A DNA stretch of 64,000 bases from contig CAWKAP010000004.1 in NCBI GenBank assembly GCA_963847675.1, positions 124,001-188,000 of the forward strand, in the 5' to 3' direction. Shown here piece after piece: positions 43,613 through 52,495 of the stretch; the stretch's first letter is position 1; each line of letters opens with the position of its first letter. A program made the translations under genes and the position numbers. The notes beneath the pieces were generated by a model. It was not told the origin of the DNA. It worked only from the letters and a program-made list of their open reading frames with translations, and did no database searches. The stretch comes from JADJWR01 sp963847675. GTDB taxonomy: Bacteria > Pseudomonadota > Gammaproteobacteria > Burkholderiales > Burkholderiaceae_F.

Positions 43613-44419
43613 CTACCTGCGCCCGAGGACCTTGAGGCGCTCGTCGGCGACCTTGGCCGACTCGGTGCTCGGATAGTCGGCGATGATCTTCTGCAGCGCT
43701 GCGCGTGCGCGCGCGGTGTCCTTCAGCTCGACGTGGCTGGCCGCGATGTTCAGCAGTGCATCCGGGGCCCGTGGCGAATCGGCGTAGCGGTCGACGACCA
43801 CCTGCTGGGCGGCAATCGCGCCCTTGTAGTCCTTCAGGGCGTAAAGCGAGTTGCCGAGCCAGTAGTTCGCCGATGCGGCGTGGGCGGACTTCGGCCAGCG
43901 GGCGAGGAAGGTCTGCAGGCTGCTGGCCGCGCCGCGGAAGTCGCTGGCACGGAACTGCGTCAGCGCCGCGTCGTAGGCGGCCTGCTCGGCGCGATCCACG
44001 GTTGCCGGCTTGCCGTCGACGGTCGTCGCGATCGGCTCGAGCGCCTTCATCCGCGAGTCGAGGTCCGCGTACAGGTCGCGATTGCGCTTCTGCAGCGTGA
44101 CCACCTCGTTGGTCAGCGTCTCGACCTGGCCGCGCAGCGAGGCGATCTCGCGCCGCTGCGAGTCGATCGTGTTGGCCAGTTCGAGCTGAGCCCGGTTGGC
44201 GGCCTCGAGCCGCTCGAGGCGCGTGGCGAGGTCGGCGTCCTTCTCGCGCAGCTGCTTCTCCATTTCTGTGACGCGGGCGCGCAGGTCGACGATCGCCTTG
44301 CGCGCCTCGTCGTCGCCGAACAGGGCGTGCGCCGGCGCAGCCAGTGCGCCCCAGGTCAGTACCGCTGCGGCCAGAAACCGCAGGGTCGTGCCCACCTCCT
44401 TGAACCGGTCACGGGCCAC
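43613..44419 (-). CDS. cpoB: Cell division coordinator CpoB (YbgF)
   Basis: Periplasmic protein linking Tol-Pal to peptidoglycan synthesis at division. The 268 residues have a signal peptide ending APAHA, a long coiled coil (about 40-115, e.g. VTEMEKQLREKDADLATRLERLE) and a C-terminal TPR domain (AAYDAALTQFRASDFRGAASSLQTFLARWPKSAHAASANYWLGNSLY). It is the last gene of the Tol-Pal operon. Its product is a known TolA-binding partner in enterobacteria. Confidence 0.94.
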   Translation of the reverse strand: MARDRFKEVGTTLRFLAAAVLTWGALAAPAHALFGDDEARKAIVDLRARVTEMEKQLREKDADLATRLERLEAANRAQLELANTIDSQRREIASLRGQVETLTNEVVTLQKRNRDLYADLDSRMKALEPIATTVDGKPATVDRAEQAAYDAALTQFRASDFRGAASSLQTFLARWPKSAHAASANYWLGNSLYALKDYKGAIAAQQVVVDRYADSPRAPDALLNIAASHVELKDTARARAALQKIIADYPSTESAKVADERLKVLGRR

Positions 44420-44429
44420 GGGTCACGGC

Positions 44430-44987
44430 TCACTTGTAGTTGAGGTCGGCGCGCCTGTTCTGCGCCCACGACGCCTCGTCCGAGCCGGTGGCCACCGGCT
44501 TCTCCTCGCCGAAGCTCACGGTCTCGATCTGCGTCTCGGCCGCACCGAGCAGGCGCAGGCGGCTCTTCACCGCTTCGGCGCGCTTCTGGCCGAGGGCGAG
44601 GTTGTACTCGCGGCTGCCGCGCTCGTCCGCGTTTCCTTCGATCACCACGCGCCGGTTCGGGTTGGCGACGAGGAACTTGCCGTGCGCCTCGACCAGGCCC
44701 TGGAACTCGGGCTTGACGAGGAAGCTGTCGAAGTCGAAGTAGACGCTGCGCTTCGAAAGCGGGCTGGCCGGGTCGTTGAGGGGGTCCATCCCCTGCGGCG
44801 CGGTATCTACCCTTGCCACCGCGCGCGTGTCCGTCCCCGCATCGCCGGGTTTCGCTCCCGGAGTCGTGGCACTCGCGTCGGTGACCGGCGCAGGCGGCTG
44901 CTCGTCCAGCGGCGTGCTGGCACAGGCCGCGAGCAGCAGCGCCGCGGCCGCGCAGGTGGCCAGTCGCATCAGGCGGTTCGGTGTCAT
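44430..44987 (-). CDS. pal: Peptidoglycan-associated lipoprotein Pal
   Basis: Outer-membrane lipoprotein that binds peptidoglycan. The signal peptide ends AAALLLAAC with the lipid Cys at 22. The OmpA-like domain includes SVYFDFDSFLVKPEF, IEGNADERGSREYNLALGQKRAEAV and SFGEEKPVATGSDEASWAQNRRADL, with the Asp and Arg that contact meso-DAP. At 185 residues the length is normal. It follows tolB by 15 bases and precedes cpoB by 10. Confidence 0.96.
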   Translation of the reverse strand: MTPNRLMRLATCAAAALLLAACASTPLDEQPPAPVTDASATTPGAKPGDAGTDTRAVARVDTAPQGMDPLNDPASPLSKRSVYFDFDSFLVKPEFQGLVEAHGKFLVANPNRRVVIEGNADERGSREYNLALGQKRAEAVKSRLRLLGAAETQIETVSFGEEKPVATGSDEASWAQNRRADLNYK

Positions 44988-45002
44988 GAATTGCCTCCTT
45001 GG

Positions 45003-46280
45003 TTACTTGATGAACGGGCCCCAGGTCGGTTCCCTGACGTCGCCGCTCGGCCCGCTCAGGCGCACGCGCACCCTCGCGTCGACCGACGCGGTTGCCAGGA
45101 TGCCGCGGCGGCCGACTTCCGTCGCATACAGCAGCATGCGCCCGTTGGGGGCAAAGCTGGGCGACTCGTCGAGCGCGGTGTCGGTCAGTGCCAGCTCCTG
45201 ACTGGTGAGCAGGTCGAGCACGTGCACCTGGAAACGACCGGCGCGACGGCCGACGTAGGCGAGCAGCCGGCCGTCGGGGCTGACCTCCGGGCTGACGTTG
45301 TAGTCGCCGCTGAACGTGACGCGGGCGACGCTGCTGCCGTCGGTGTTCATCCGGTAGATCTGCGGCCCGCCGCCGCGATCCGACGTGAAATAGATGAACT
45401 TGCCGTCGGCCGAGAATGCCGGCTCGGTATCGATGCCCGCCGAGCGCGTGAGCCTGCGCACGTTGGAGCCGTCGGCGTTGATCAAATAGATCTGCGAGAG
45501 CCCGTCGCGCGTCAGCACGACCGCCAGCGACTTGCCGTCGGGCGCCCAGGCCGGCGCCGAATTGCTGCCGCGGAAGTTGGCCAGCACGCGCCGCTCGCCG
45601 GTCGTGATCGTGTGCACGTAGACGACCGGCTTGCGGCTTTCGAACGAGACATACGCCAGCCGCGTACCGTCGGCCGACCACGCCGGCGACATGATCGGCT
45701 CGCGCGAGCGCAGCGCCGGCTGCGCGTTGGCGCCGTCCGCGTCGGCGATGTGCAGCTCGAAGCTGTTCTTGCCGAGCTGGACGACGTAAGCGATGCGCGT
45801 GGCAAACACGCCGCGCTCGCCGGTCAGCTTCTCGAAGATGCGGTCGGAAATGCGGTGCGCGTTCAAGCGCAGCTCGGCGGCGCTGGAGACGTACGACAGC
45901 GCGTCGAGCTGCGTCTGCTTGACGGTGTCGTACAGGCGGAAGCGCAGGTCGAAGCGGCCGTCGGCGAGCCGTGCGACCGAGCCGACCACCAGCGCGTCCG
46001 CGCCGCGGCCCTTGAACTCGGTGAAGCTCACCGCCGCCGTTTCCGAAAGCGGCGCGGGGCCGGCGTCGATCAGGCGAAACAGCCCGGAGCGCTGCAGGTT
46101 GGCGCGGATGATCTCGTCGACCGGCTGCGGGATCTCGCCGTCGCGCTTGAAGCTGGCGACGGACACCGGAAACTGGTTCGAGCCGACGCCGGTGATCTCG
46201 ACGCGCAACTGCGCAGCCGCCGGCGACAGCACGAACAGCGCCGCCAGCAGGGCGAGCGCGTGAGCGAAGAATCTGGGCAT
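45003..46280 (-). CDS. tolB: Tol-Pal periplasmic beta-propeller TolB
   Basis: Periplasmic subunit that links Pal with the inner-membrane Tol complex. The 425-residue protein has a signal peptide ending LSPAAAQ and an N-terminal alpha/beta domain (LVVGSVARLADGRFDLRFRLYD). A six-bladed WD40-like propeller follows, with repeated Dxx(G)-type blocks such as SPAWSADGTRLAYVSFE, SAPAWAPDGKSLAVVLT, TEPAFSADGKFIYFTSDRGG and VSPEVSPDGRLLAYVG. The position between tolA and pal is standard. Confidence 0.96.
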   Translation of the reverse strand: MPRFFAHALALLAALFVLSPAAAQLRVEITGVGSNQFPVSVASFKRDGEIPQPVDEIIRANLQRSGLFRLIDAGPAPLSETAAVSFTEFKGRGADALVVGSVARLADGRFDLRFRLYDTVKQTQLDALSYVSSAAELRLNAHRISDRIFEKLTGERGVFATRIAYVVQLGKNSFELHIADADGANAQPALRSREPIMSPAWSADGTRLAYVSFESRKPVVYVHTITTGERRVLANFRGSNSAPAWAPDGKSLAVVLTRDGLSQIYLINADGSNVRRLTRSAGIDTEPAFSADGKFIYFTSDRGGGPQIYRMNTDGSSVARVTFSGDYNVSPEVSPDGRLLAYVGRRAGRFQVHVLDLLTSQELALTDTALDESPSFAPNGRMLLYATEVGRRGILATASVDARVRVRLSGPSGDVREPTWGPFIK

Positions 46281-46336
46281 CGATCGGAAATTATAGAAAG
46301 GCGGGCCGTGGCGCCTGGGCCGGGAAGTCCGTACGT

Positions 46337-47227
46337 CTACTGCGCATCGACGGGACGGAAGCGGATGATCACGGTACGGTCGACCGTGCCGTCACGCTTG
46401 CGCGGAAACGGATCGGTGCGGCGGATCGCCCGCTCGACTGCCTCATCGTAGCCCGGCAGCCCACTGGGTTTCAGTTTTCGCACGGCGTGAATTTCCCCGG
46501 TGGGCAGCAGGTCGACCTGGAACTCCGCATAAACGCTCGACGGCGTGTTTTCCGGGACGGCGAAGACGATTCGCGGCCGGATCAGTCCAATCAGCTGGGC
46601 TGCGTAGCTCGGGTCGCCGCGTCCGCTGCCGGCCACCGAGGCGATCGCGTCCGGGCTGCCTGAAGGGCTGCCCGCGCCGGCCTGCGCCAGCATGCGTGCC
46701 TCCTCGGCCTTGCGCACCGCCTCGCGGCGTTCTTCCTCGCGTTTGAGTTCGGCGGCCCGGGCCATCGCCTCGGCCTGCTTCTTGCGCTCGAGTTCGAGCT
46801 GCTTCTTCTCGGCTTCGAGGCGTCTTGCCTCGGCCTCGACGCGTTTCCTTTCCGCTTCAACGCGTTTCTTTTCCGCCTCGGCGCGACGCTTTTCGGCCTC
46901 GATCTTTTCCAGGTCCGGTGCTGGCTCGACCTTGGGCGGCGCCTTCTTCTCCTGCTTGATGACGATGTCGGCGTCCGGCCGCTCCTTTTCGGGTTCGACC
47001 TTCACGGGTGGTGGCGGCGGAGGAGGCGGCGCGACAGCCACCGGCTCGGGCGCCGCGGCCCACAACTCCACGACCACCGCGCCTGCCGGCTCGGTGCGCC
47101 ACTGAACCGAGATCCACAGCGCGCCGACCAGCAGTGCGTGCATGCAGAGCGCAAGCAGGAACGCCGCTGACGTGTTCTGCTCCGACCGCGGCTGCTGCGG
47201 TCGCTGCTCAGCAATGACGGCGGCCAT
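46337..47227 (-). CDS. tolA: Tol-Pal energy-transducing protein TolA
   Basis: Inner-membrane protein spanning the periplasm. The 296 residues have one membrane helix (AAFLLALCMHALLVGALWIS, about 23-42) and a Pro-rich segment. A long helical domain (about 95-180) is rich in Lys, Glu, Arg and Ala, with recurring AEKKRVEAERKRVEAEARR-type units. The C-terminal TonB/TolA-like domain includes PSYAAQLIGLIRPRIVF, YAEFQVDLLPTGEI and LPGYDEAVERAIRRTDPFP. It follows tolR by about 60 bases. The helical region is repetitive at DNA level too. Confidence 0.94.
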   Translation of the reverse strand: MAAVIAEQRPQQPRSEQNTSAAFLLALCMHALLVGALWISVQWRTEPAGAVVVELWAAAPEPVAVAPPPPPPPPVKVEPEKERPDADIVIKQEKKAPPKVEPAPDLEKIEAEKRRAEAEKKRVEAERKRVEAEARRLEAEKKQLELERKKQAEAMARAAELKREEERREAVRKAEEARMLAQAGAGSPSGSPDAIASVAGSGRGDPSYAAQLIGLIRPRIVFAVPENTPSSVYAEFQVDLLPTGEIHAVRKLKPSGLPGYDEAVERAIRRTDPFPRKRDGTVDRTVIIRFRPVDAQ

Positions 47228-47286
47228 CGACCTCGGGCTCGTTGCCGGACGTTTCGTGCGCGGGGCGCAGGTCGGCGGACAAGGAC

Positions 47287-47724
47287 TTACTTCTCCGGTT
47301 GCACGGCGAGACCCACGCGCGCGATGTTCTCCTTCTGCAGCGCGCTCATCACCTTCATCACCTGCTCGTAGCGTACGTCCTTGTCGGCCGCGATCACTAC
47401 CGGCGGCTTGAGGCTGACGTCGGGCTGCGCCTGCTGCCGTTTCCTGATCAGCGCCACCGTGCCCGGCAGGTCCGCCGCGAGCTGCTTGCCGCCTTCGCGC
47501 AGCGAGACCTGGCCATCGACGCGGACCACGATTTCCAGCGGCCGGTCAGGCGCGCGGCCCGACTTGCCTACCGAAGGCAGGTTGACCAGGCCGGGGTTCA
47601 CGAACGGCGCCGAAATCATCAGGATGACCACCAGCACCAGCATCACGTCGATGTACGGCACGACGTTGATGTCGGCGAGCAGGCGCCGGCGGCTGCCGGC
47701 AACGCGACGGGCAAGCAGTGCCAT
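47287..47724 (-). CDS. tolR: Tol-Pal biopolymer-transport protein TolR
   Basis: Homologue of ExbD that pairs with TolQ. The 145 residues include one transmembrane helix with the conserved Asp (INVVPYIDVMLVLVVILMI, Asp about 27), which is the proton-path residue. The periplasmic domain includes NPGLVNLPSVG, VVRVDGQVSLREGGKQL and KPPVVIAADKDVRYEQVMKVMSALQKENIARVGL. Length and order after tolQ are standard. Confidence 0.95.
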   Translation of the reverse strand: MALLARRVAGSRRRLLADINVVPYIDVMLVLVVILMISAPFVNPGLVNLPSVGKSGRAPDRPLEIVVRVDGQVSLREGGKQLAADLPGTVALIRKRQQAQPDVSLKPPVVIAADKDVRYEQVMKVMSALQKENIARVGLAVQPEK

Positions 47725-47769
47725 CTATGAACGGGCAGGCGGGGTCGATGGGGTCAACGCGCCGCTCCT

Positions 47770-48444
47770 CTACCGCTGTCGCTGCAGGATGTTCGAGAAC
47801 TCTTCGATGAAGGTCTCGAAGCGGGTCGCGAGGCGGTCGATGTCGTGCGCGAATCGGTTGTAGGCGACCACCGCAGGGATCGCGGCGAACAGACCGATGG
47901 CGGTGGCGATCAGCGCCTCGGCAATGCCCGGCGCCACCGAGGCCAGCGTGGCCTGCTCCAGGTTCGCCAGCCCGGTGAAGGCATGCATGATGCCCCACAC
48001 GGTGCCGAACAGCCCCACATACGGGCTCACCGAGCCGACCGAGGCGAGGAACTGCAGCCGGCGCTCGAGCGCGTCCATCTCGCGCTGGTAGGCGGCGCGC
48101 ATCGCCCGCCGGGCACCGTCGAGGATCGCCGGGCCGCTTTCGCCGCCGCGGCTGCGCAGCTTGAGGAACTCGCTCATGCCGCCCTCGAAGATGCGCTCCA
48201 GCGCGCCCGTCTTGTGGCGCCGGTTGGTCGCCTTTTCGTACAGCTTGGCCAGTTCCGCGCCGCCCCAGAACTCGCGTTCGAAGCGCTCGGTTTCCTGCCG
48301 CGTCGCGCGGATGGCGAAGCCCTTGCCGAAGATCACCGTCCACGAGGCCAGCGAGACCAGGATCAGCAGCGCCATGACGACCTGCACGACCAGGGTCGCC
48401 TTGGTGATCAGCACGAGGATCGACAGGTCGGCGGCGGCGTTCAT
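47770..48444 (-). CDS. tolQ: Tol-Pal proton channel protein TolQ
   Basis: ExbB/MotA-family inner-membrane protein of 224 residues. Three hydrophobic segments are visible: VVQVMALLILVSLASWTVIFGKGFA, PYVGLFGTVWGIMHAFTGLA and AEALIATAIGLFAAIPAVVAYNRFA. The second and third carry the family's conserved Thr/Gly features. It forms the proton-driven motor with TolR. It precedes tolR by 45 bases and follows ybgC. Confidence 0.96.
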   Translation of the reverse strand: MNAAADLSILVLITKATLVVQVVMALLILVSLASWTVIFGKGFAIRATRQETERFEREFWGGAELAKLYEKATNRRHKTGALERIFEGGMSEFLKLRSRGGESGPAILDGARRAMRAAYQREMDALERRLQFLASVGSVSPYVGLFGTVWGIMHAFTGLANLEQATLASVAPGIAEALIATAIGLFAAIPAVVAYNRFAHDIDRLATRFETFIEEFSNILQRQR

Positions 48445-48453
48445 TGGCGGGTC

Positions 48454-48894
48454 TCAGGCATGGGCTGAAGCGAGGGGCGCGGCAATCCGCTCGAGGATCT
48501 GCTGTGGCAGCCGCACCGGGGCCAGCCGTGCGGTATCGACGCAGGCGACTTTGACGCGCGCCGCCGCGAGGAGTTCACCTTCGCGGCGGGCCTGCTGCCG
48601 GAAGACGAGATAGCTGCGCGTCCGTTCGGCGATCGCCGCATCGATCGCCAGCGCGTCGTCGAGGCGCGCCGGCCGCAGGTACTGGACCGCGAGGTCGGCG
48701 ACCACGAACTGCAGGCGCTCACGCGCCGCAAGCTGCCGCTGATCGATGCCCAGAGATCGCAACCATTCGGTGCGGCAGCGCTCGAAGTACTTGAGGTAAT
48801 TGGCGTAGTAGACGATGCCGGCGGCGTCGGTGTCTTCGAAGTAGACGCGAACGTTCCAGCGAAAGACAGCGGTGTCGGTGACAGCGTGCTCCAC
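48454..48894 (-). CDS. ybgC: Tol-Pal system acyl-CoA thioesterase YbgC
   Basis: Hotdog-fold thioesterase that opens the Tol-Pal operon. The core has VRVYFEDTDAAGIVYYANYLKYFERCRTEWLRSLG with the catalytic Asp motif and Y-x-x-Y, followed by FVVADLAVQYLRPARLDD. A GTG at 48894 gives about 146 residues starting VEHAVTDTAVFRWNV. The frame is open much further upstream but overlaps the divergent promoter region (48895-49032), so the GTG was chosen. The exact start remains uncertain. Confidence 0.92.
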   Translation of the reverse strand: MEHAVTDTAVFRWNVRVYFEDTDAAGIVYYANYLKYFERCRTEWLRSLGIDQRQLAARERLQFVVADLAVQYLRPARLDDALAIDAAIAERTRSYLVFRQQARREGELLAAARVKVACVDTARLAPVRLPQQILERIAAPLASAHA

Positions 48895-49032
48895 GGCGGC
48901 CGAGTGTATCGCGCGGGCCGCCGTGGCCGGCGCTCCGAGATGTCTGCGAGCGGGAAACCGGGATGTCGCGACTACAATCGCGCGCTTCGATTCCGCGGCG
49001 CCCAGGCCGCGCCTGCGGCAAGGAGGGTCCTG

Positions 49033-51298
49033 ATGGCGAACAACACCGCGCTGCCGAGGTTCGGCGCCGCCTTGCTGGCGCTGCTGGTTGCTGGCCGGCT
49101 GCAGCCGGGTGACCAACAGCCCGCATCAGCAGGGGGCGGAAGCGACCAATACGCTGTTTACCGCCTTCACCTCGCGCTCACCGAAGTACCTGGACCCGAC
49201 CAGCTCGTACTCCAACGACGAGACACCCTACACCTACCAGATCTACGAGCCGCTGTACGGCTATCACTACCTCAAGCGGCCCTACGAACTGACGCCGCGC
49301 GCGGCAGAGCGGGTCGTGCTGCCGCGCTACCTCGACGCCAACGGAAACGAACTTCCCGCCGACGCGGCGGGCCCGACGATCGCGGAGAGCGTCTACGACA
49401 TCCCGATCCGCAAGGGCATCCTGTTTGCGCCGCATCCGGCGTTCGCGAAGGACGCCGCCGGCAACTACGTCTACCACGCGATGAGCGCGGGCCGACGTCG
49501 CCGACAAGTACCGGATCGCCGATTTTCCGCTCGACCGGCACGCGCGAGCTGACCGCGCACGACTACGTGTACGCGATCCGGCGCCTCGCCACGCCGCGCA
49601 TCAAGTCGCCGTCGTTCTCGCTGATGAGCGAGTACATCGTCGGCCTGAAGGAGTACGGCGAGCGCATCGCCGAGATCGACAGGGCGCTGCGCAAGGACCT
49701 CGCGCCGACCGACCGCGACCTGCCGATGCTCGATTTCCGCGCAGTACGCCTTCCGCCGGCGTCGAGGCGCTCGACGACCACACCCTGCGCATCCGCATCA
49801 AGGGCAAGTACCCGCAGTTCAAGTACTGGCTGGCGATGACCTTCTTCGCGCCGATCCCCTGGGAGGCGGAGAAGTTCTACGCGCAGCCGGGCATGGCCGA
49901 GAAGAACCTGACGCTGAACTACTGGCCGGTCAGGCACCGGGCCGTACATGCTGACCGAGTTCCTGGAGAACCGGCGCCACGTGCTGCAGCGCAACCCGAA
50001 CTTCCGCGGCGAGCCGTATCCGTGCGAGGGCGAGGCCAAGGACAAGGCCGAAGGCATGCTCGACGACTGCGGCAAGATGACCCCGTTCGTCGACCGGGTC
50101 GTCTTCAACATCGAGAAGGAAGCGATCCCGCTGAAGACGAAGTTCTTCCAGGGCTATTACGACGCGCCGCAGATCGAGCGGCTCGACGTCGGCACTGGCT
50201 TCATCGTCGAGATGGCCGACTCGGCCGACAAGGAAGCCGAGTACAAGGCCAAGGGCATCCGCCTGCCGACGACGATCGAGGCCAACACCTGGTATCTCGG
50301 CTTCAACATGCTCGATCCGGTGGTCGGCGACGGCGACACGCCCGAGCAGAGCGCGCGCAACCGCAAGCTGCGCCAGGCGCTGGCGATCGCCATCGACTGG
50401 GAGGAGCACATCGCCATCTTCGAGAAGGGACAGGGCGTGGCGGCGCAGGGCCCGCTGCCGCCGGGGCTGTTCGGCTATCGGGAGGACGGGCCGGCGGCGT
50501 TCAACCCGTTCGTCTACCGCAAGGTCGACGGCCGGCTCGAGCGGCGGCCGCTCGAGGACGCCAAGAAGCTGCTGGCCGAGGCCGGCTACCCCGAGGGCCG
50601 CGACGAGAAGAGCGGGCGGCCGCTGGTGCTCAACTTCGACTACCTGAACGCGCTGACCCCGGCGGCGCGCTCGCTGATGGACTGGTACCAGAAGCAGTTC
50701 GCCAAGATCGGCGTGCAGCTGGAGATCCGTGCCACCGACTACAACCGCTTCCAGGACAAGATGAACAAGGGCAGCCACCAGATCTATCTTCTGGGGCTGG
50801 CTCGCGGACTACCCGGACGCCGAGAACTTCCTGTTCCTGCTCTACGGACCGAATGCCAAGTCGCTGACCAACGGCAATGGCGAGAACGCGTCGAACTACC
50901 GCAACGCGGAGTTCGACAGGCGCTTCGAGCGCATGAAGTTCGAGGAGGACGGGCCGGCGAAGGCGAAGCTGATCGACGAGATGATCCGCATCGCGCAGGA
51001 GGACGCCGTGTGGAGCTTCGGCTATTTCCCGACCTCAGCGGCCGCCTTCCACCAGTGGGTGCACAACGGCAAGCCGACGCAGATCATCCGCAACCACATC
51101 CAGTACCTGCGTGTCGATCCGCAGCTGCGCGTGCAGAAGATCGCCGAGTGGAACCGGCCGGTCTGGTGGCCGGTGGTGCTGATCGTGCTCGGGCTTGCCG
51201 CCGGCGTGGTGCCGGCATTCCGCGCCTACCGGCGACGGGAGCGCGAGAACGCCGCACGCACGCTGGCGCGAGAGGCGCCGGCAGGGGCGGCGGAGTGA
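49033..51298 (+). CDS. Peptide-type ABC transporter substrate-binding lipoprotein, frame broken about seven times
   Basis: Start ATG 49033 follows AGGAGG. Dropping a surplus base near 49105 gives the lipobox LLVLAGC. The restored chain (about 750 residues) reads as a large SBP_bac_5 protein: PKYLDPTSSYSNDETPYTYQIYEPLYGYHY, TAHDYVYAIRRLATP, FAPIPWEAEKFYAQ, GTGPYMLTEF, RQALAIAIDWEEHI and GWLADYPDAENFLFLLYGPN. Breaks lie near 49105, 49490, 49525, 49745, 49765, 49930 and 50795; each reads as one extra base. A C-terminal membrane helix (WWPVVLIVLGLAAGVVPAF) is unusual for this family. Confidence 0.85.
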
Positions 51299-51327
51299 AG
51301 CAACACCGGTTGATCCTGCGGGCGAGT

Positions 51328-51488
51328 GTCATTCCCGCGCAGGCGGGAATCCAGCGTCTTTCGCATGAAGACGCTGGGTCGCCGCTTTCGCGGGGACGAC
51401 ACAATCTGCGGCCGGCTGTCATTCCCGCGCAGGCGGGAATCGATTCGGGTTCGACTGCCGTTGGGTTCCCGCTTGCGCGGGAACGACA
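51328..51488. repeat. Two copies of an intergenic palindromic repeat (TTCCCGCGCAGGCGGGAA type)
   Basis: Identical 23-bp cores at 51328-51350 and 51418-51440 begin GTCATTCCCGCG and end GGCGGGAAT. Each is followed about 50 bases later by the closing half (GGGGACGAC and GGGAACGAC), so each element of about 70 bases can fold on itself. They fill the gap between the binding protein and the first permease gene. This class of REP-like element is widespread in beta- and gammaproteobacteria. Confidence 0.88.
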
Positions 51489-51503
51489 CCTGAAGGCCTG
51501 AAC

Positions 51504-52482
51504 GTGCTGAACTACATCCTCCGCCGCATCGCCTACGGCGTGCTGATCCTGGTCGGGGTCAATCTGTTCACGTTCATCCTCTTCTTCGCGGTCAACACGC
51601 CCGACGACATGGCGCGGCTGAACATCGGCGGCAAGCGGGTGACGCAGGAAGCGATCGAGAAGTGGAAGGTCGAGCGCGGCTACGACAAGCCGCTGCTGAT
51701 CAATGCCGGCGACGCCGGGGCACGCCAGTTCACCAACACCATCTTCTTCGAGCGCTCGGTGCAGCTGTTCGCCTTCAGGTTCGGCGCCTCGGACAGCGGC
51801 CGCGACATCGGCTACGAGATCCGCCAGCGCATCGGTCCGTCGCTGGCGGTCGCGATGCCGACCTACCTGCTCGGCGTGATGGCGACCGTCTGCGTGGCCG
51901 CTGCTGATGGTGTTCTTCCGCGCCACCTACCTCGACTTCTGGGGCGTCACGGGGGCGGTCGTGCTGATGTCGATCTCGGCGCTGTTCTACATCATCGTCG
52001 GCCAGTGGTTCTTCTCGACGCTGCTCCGGCTGGTGCCGATCTCCGGCTTCGCCGGCGGCTGGAACCTGTTCGTCTTCCTCGCCCTGCCGATCGTGATCGG
52101 TGTGGTGGCGCGGCTCGGCGCGGACTCCTTGCTGTACCGGACCATGTTCCTCGAGGAGATCGGCAAGGACTACGTGCGCACGGCGCGCGCCAAGGGACTG
52201 TCGGAGGCGGCGGTGCTGTTCCGGCACGTGCTGCGCAATGCGGCGCTGCCGATCCTGACCTCGACGGTGGCCGTGCTGCCGCTGCTCTTCCTCGGCAGCC
52301 TGATCATGGAAAGCTTCTTCGGCATTCCCGGACTGGGCAGCTACACGATCGACGCGATCAACGCGCAGGACTTCGCGGTCGTGCGTGCGATGGTCTTCCT
52401 CGGGTCGGTGCTGTACATCATCGGCCTGATCCTGACCGACATCTCGTACACGCTCGCCGACCCGCGCATCCGACTCGCCTGA
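51504..52482 (+). CDS. Peptide-type ABC transporter permease (DppB/YejB-like), one frame break
   Basis: GTG start at 51504. The N-terminal LNYILRRIAYGVLILVGVNLFTFILFFAVNTP is the classical DppB-type first helix. The frame slips by one base near 51898; removing one C or G gives CVALLMVFFRATYLDFW. The second part carries the EAA-loop signature DYVRTARAKGLSEAAVLFRHVLRNAALPILT and ends FFGIPGLGSYTIDAI ... SYTLADPRIRLA. Restored length is about 325 residues. The region about 40-95 (GGKRVTQEAIEKWKVERGYDKP ... FERSVQLFAFRFG) is typical of the family's periplasmic loop. Confidence 0.88.
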
Positions 52483-52495
52483 CCGGAAAGCCGCC

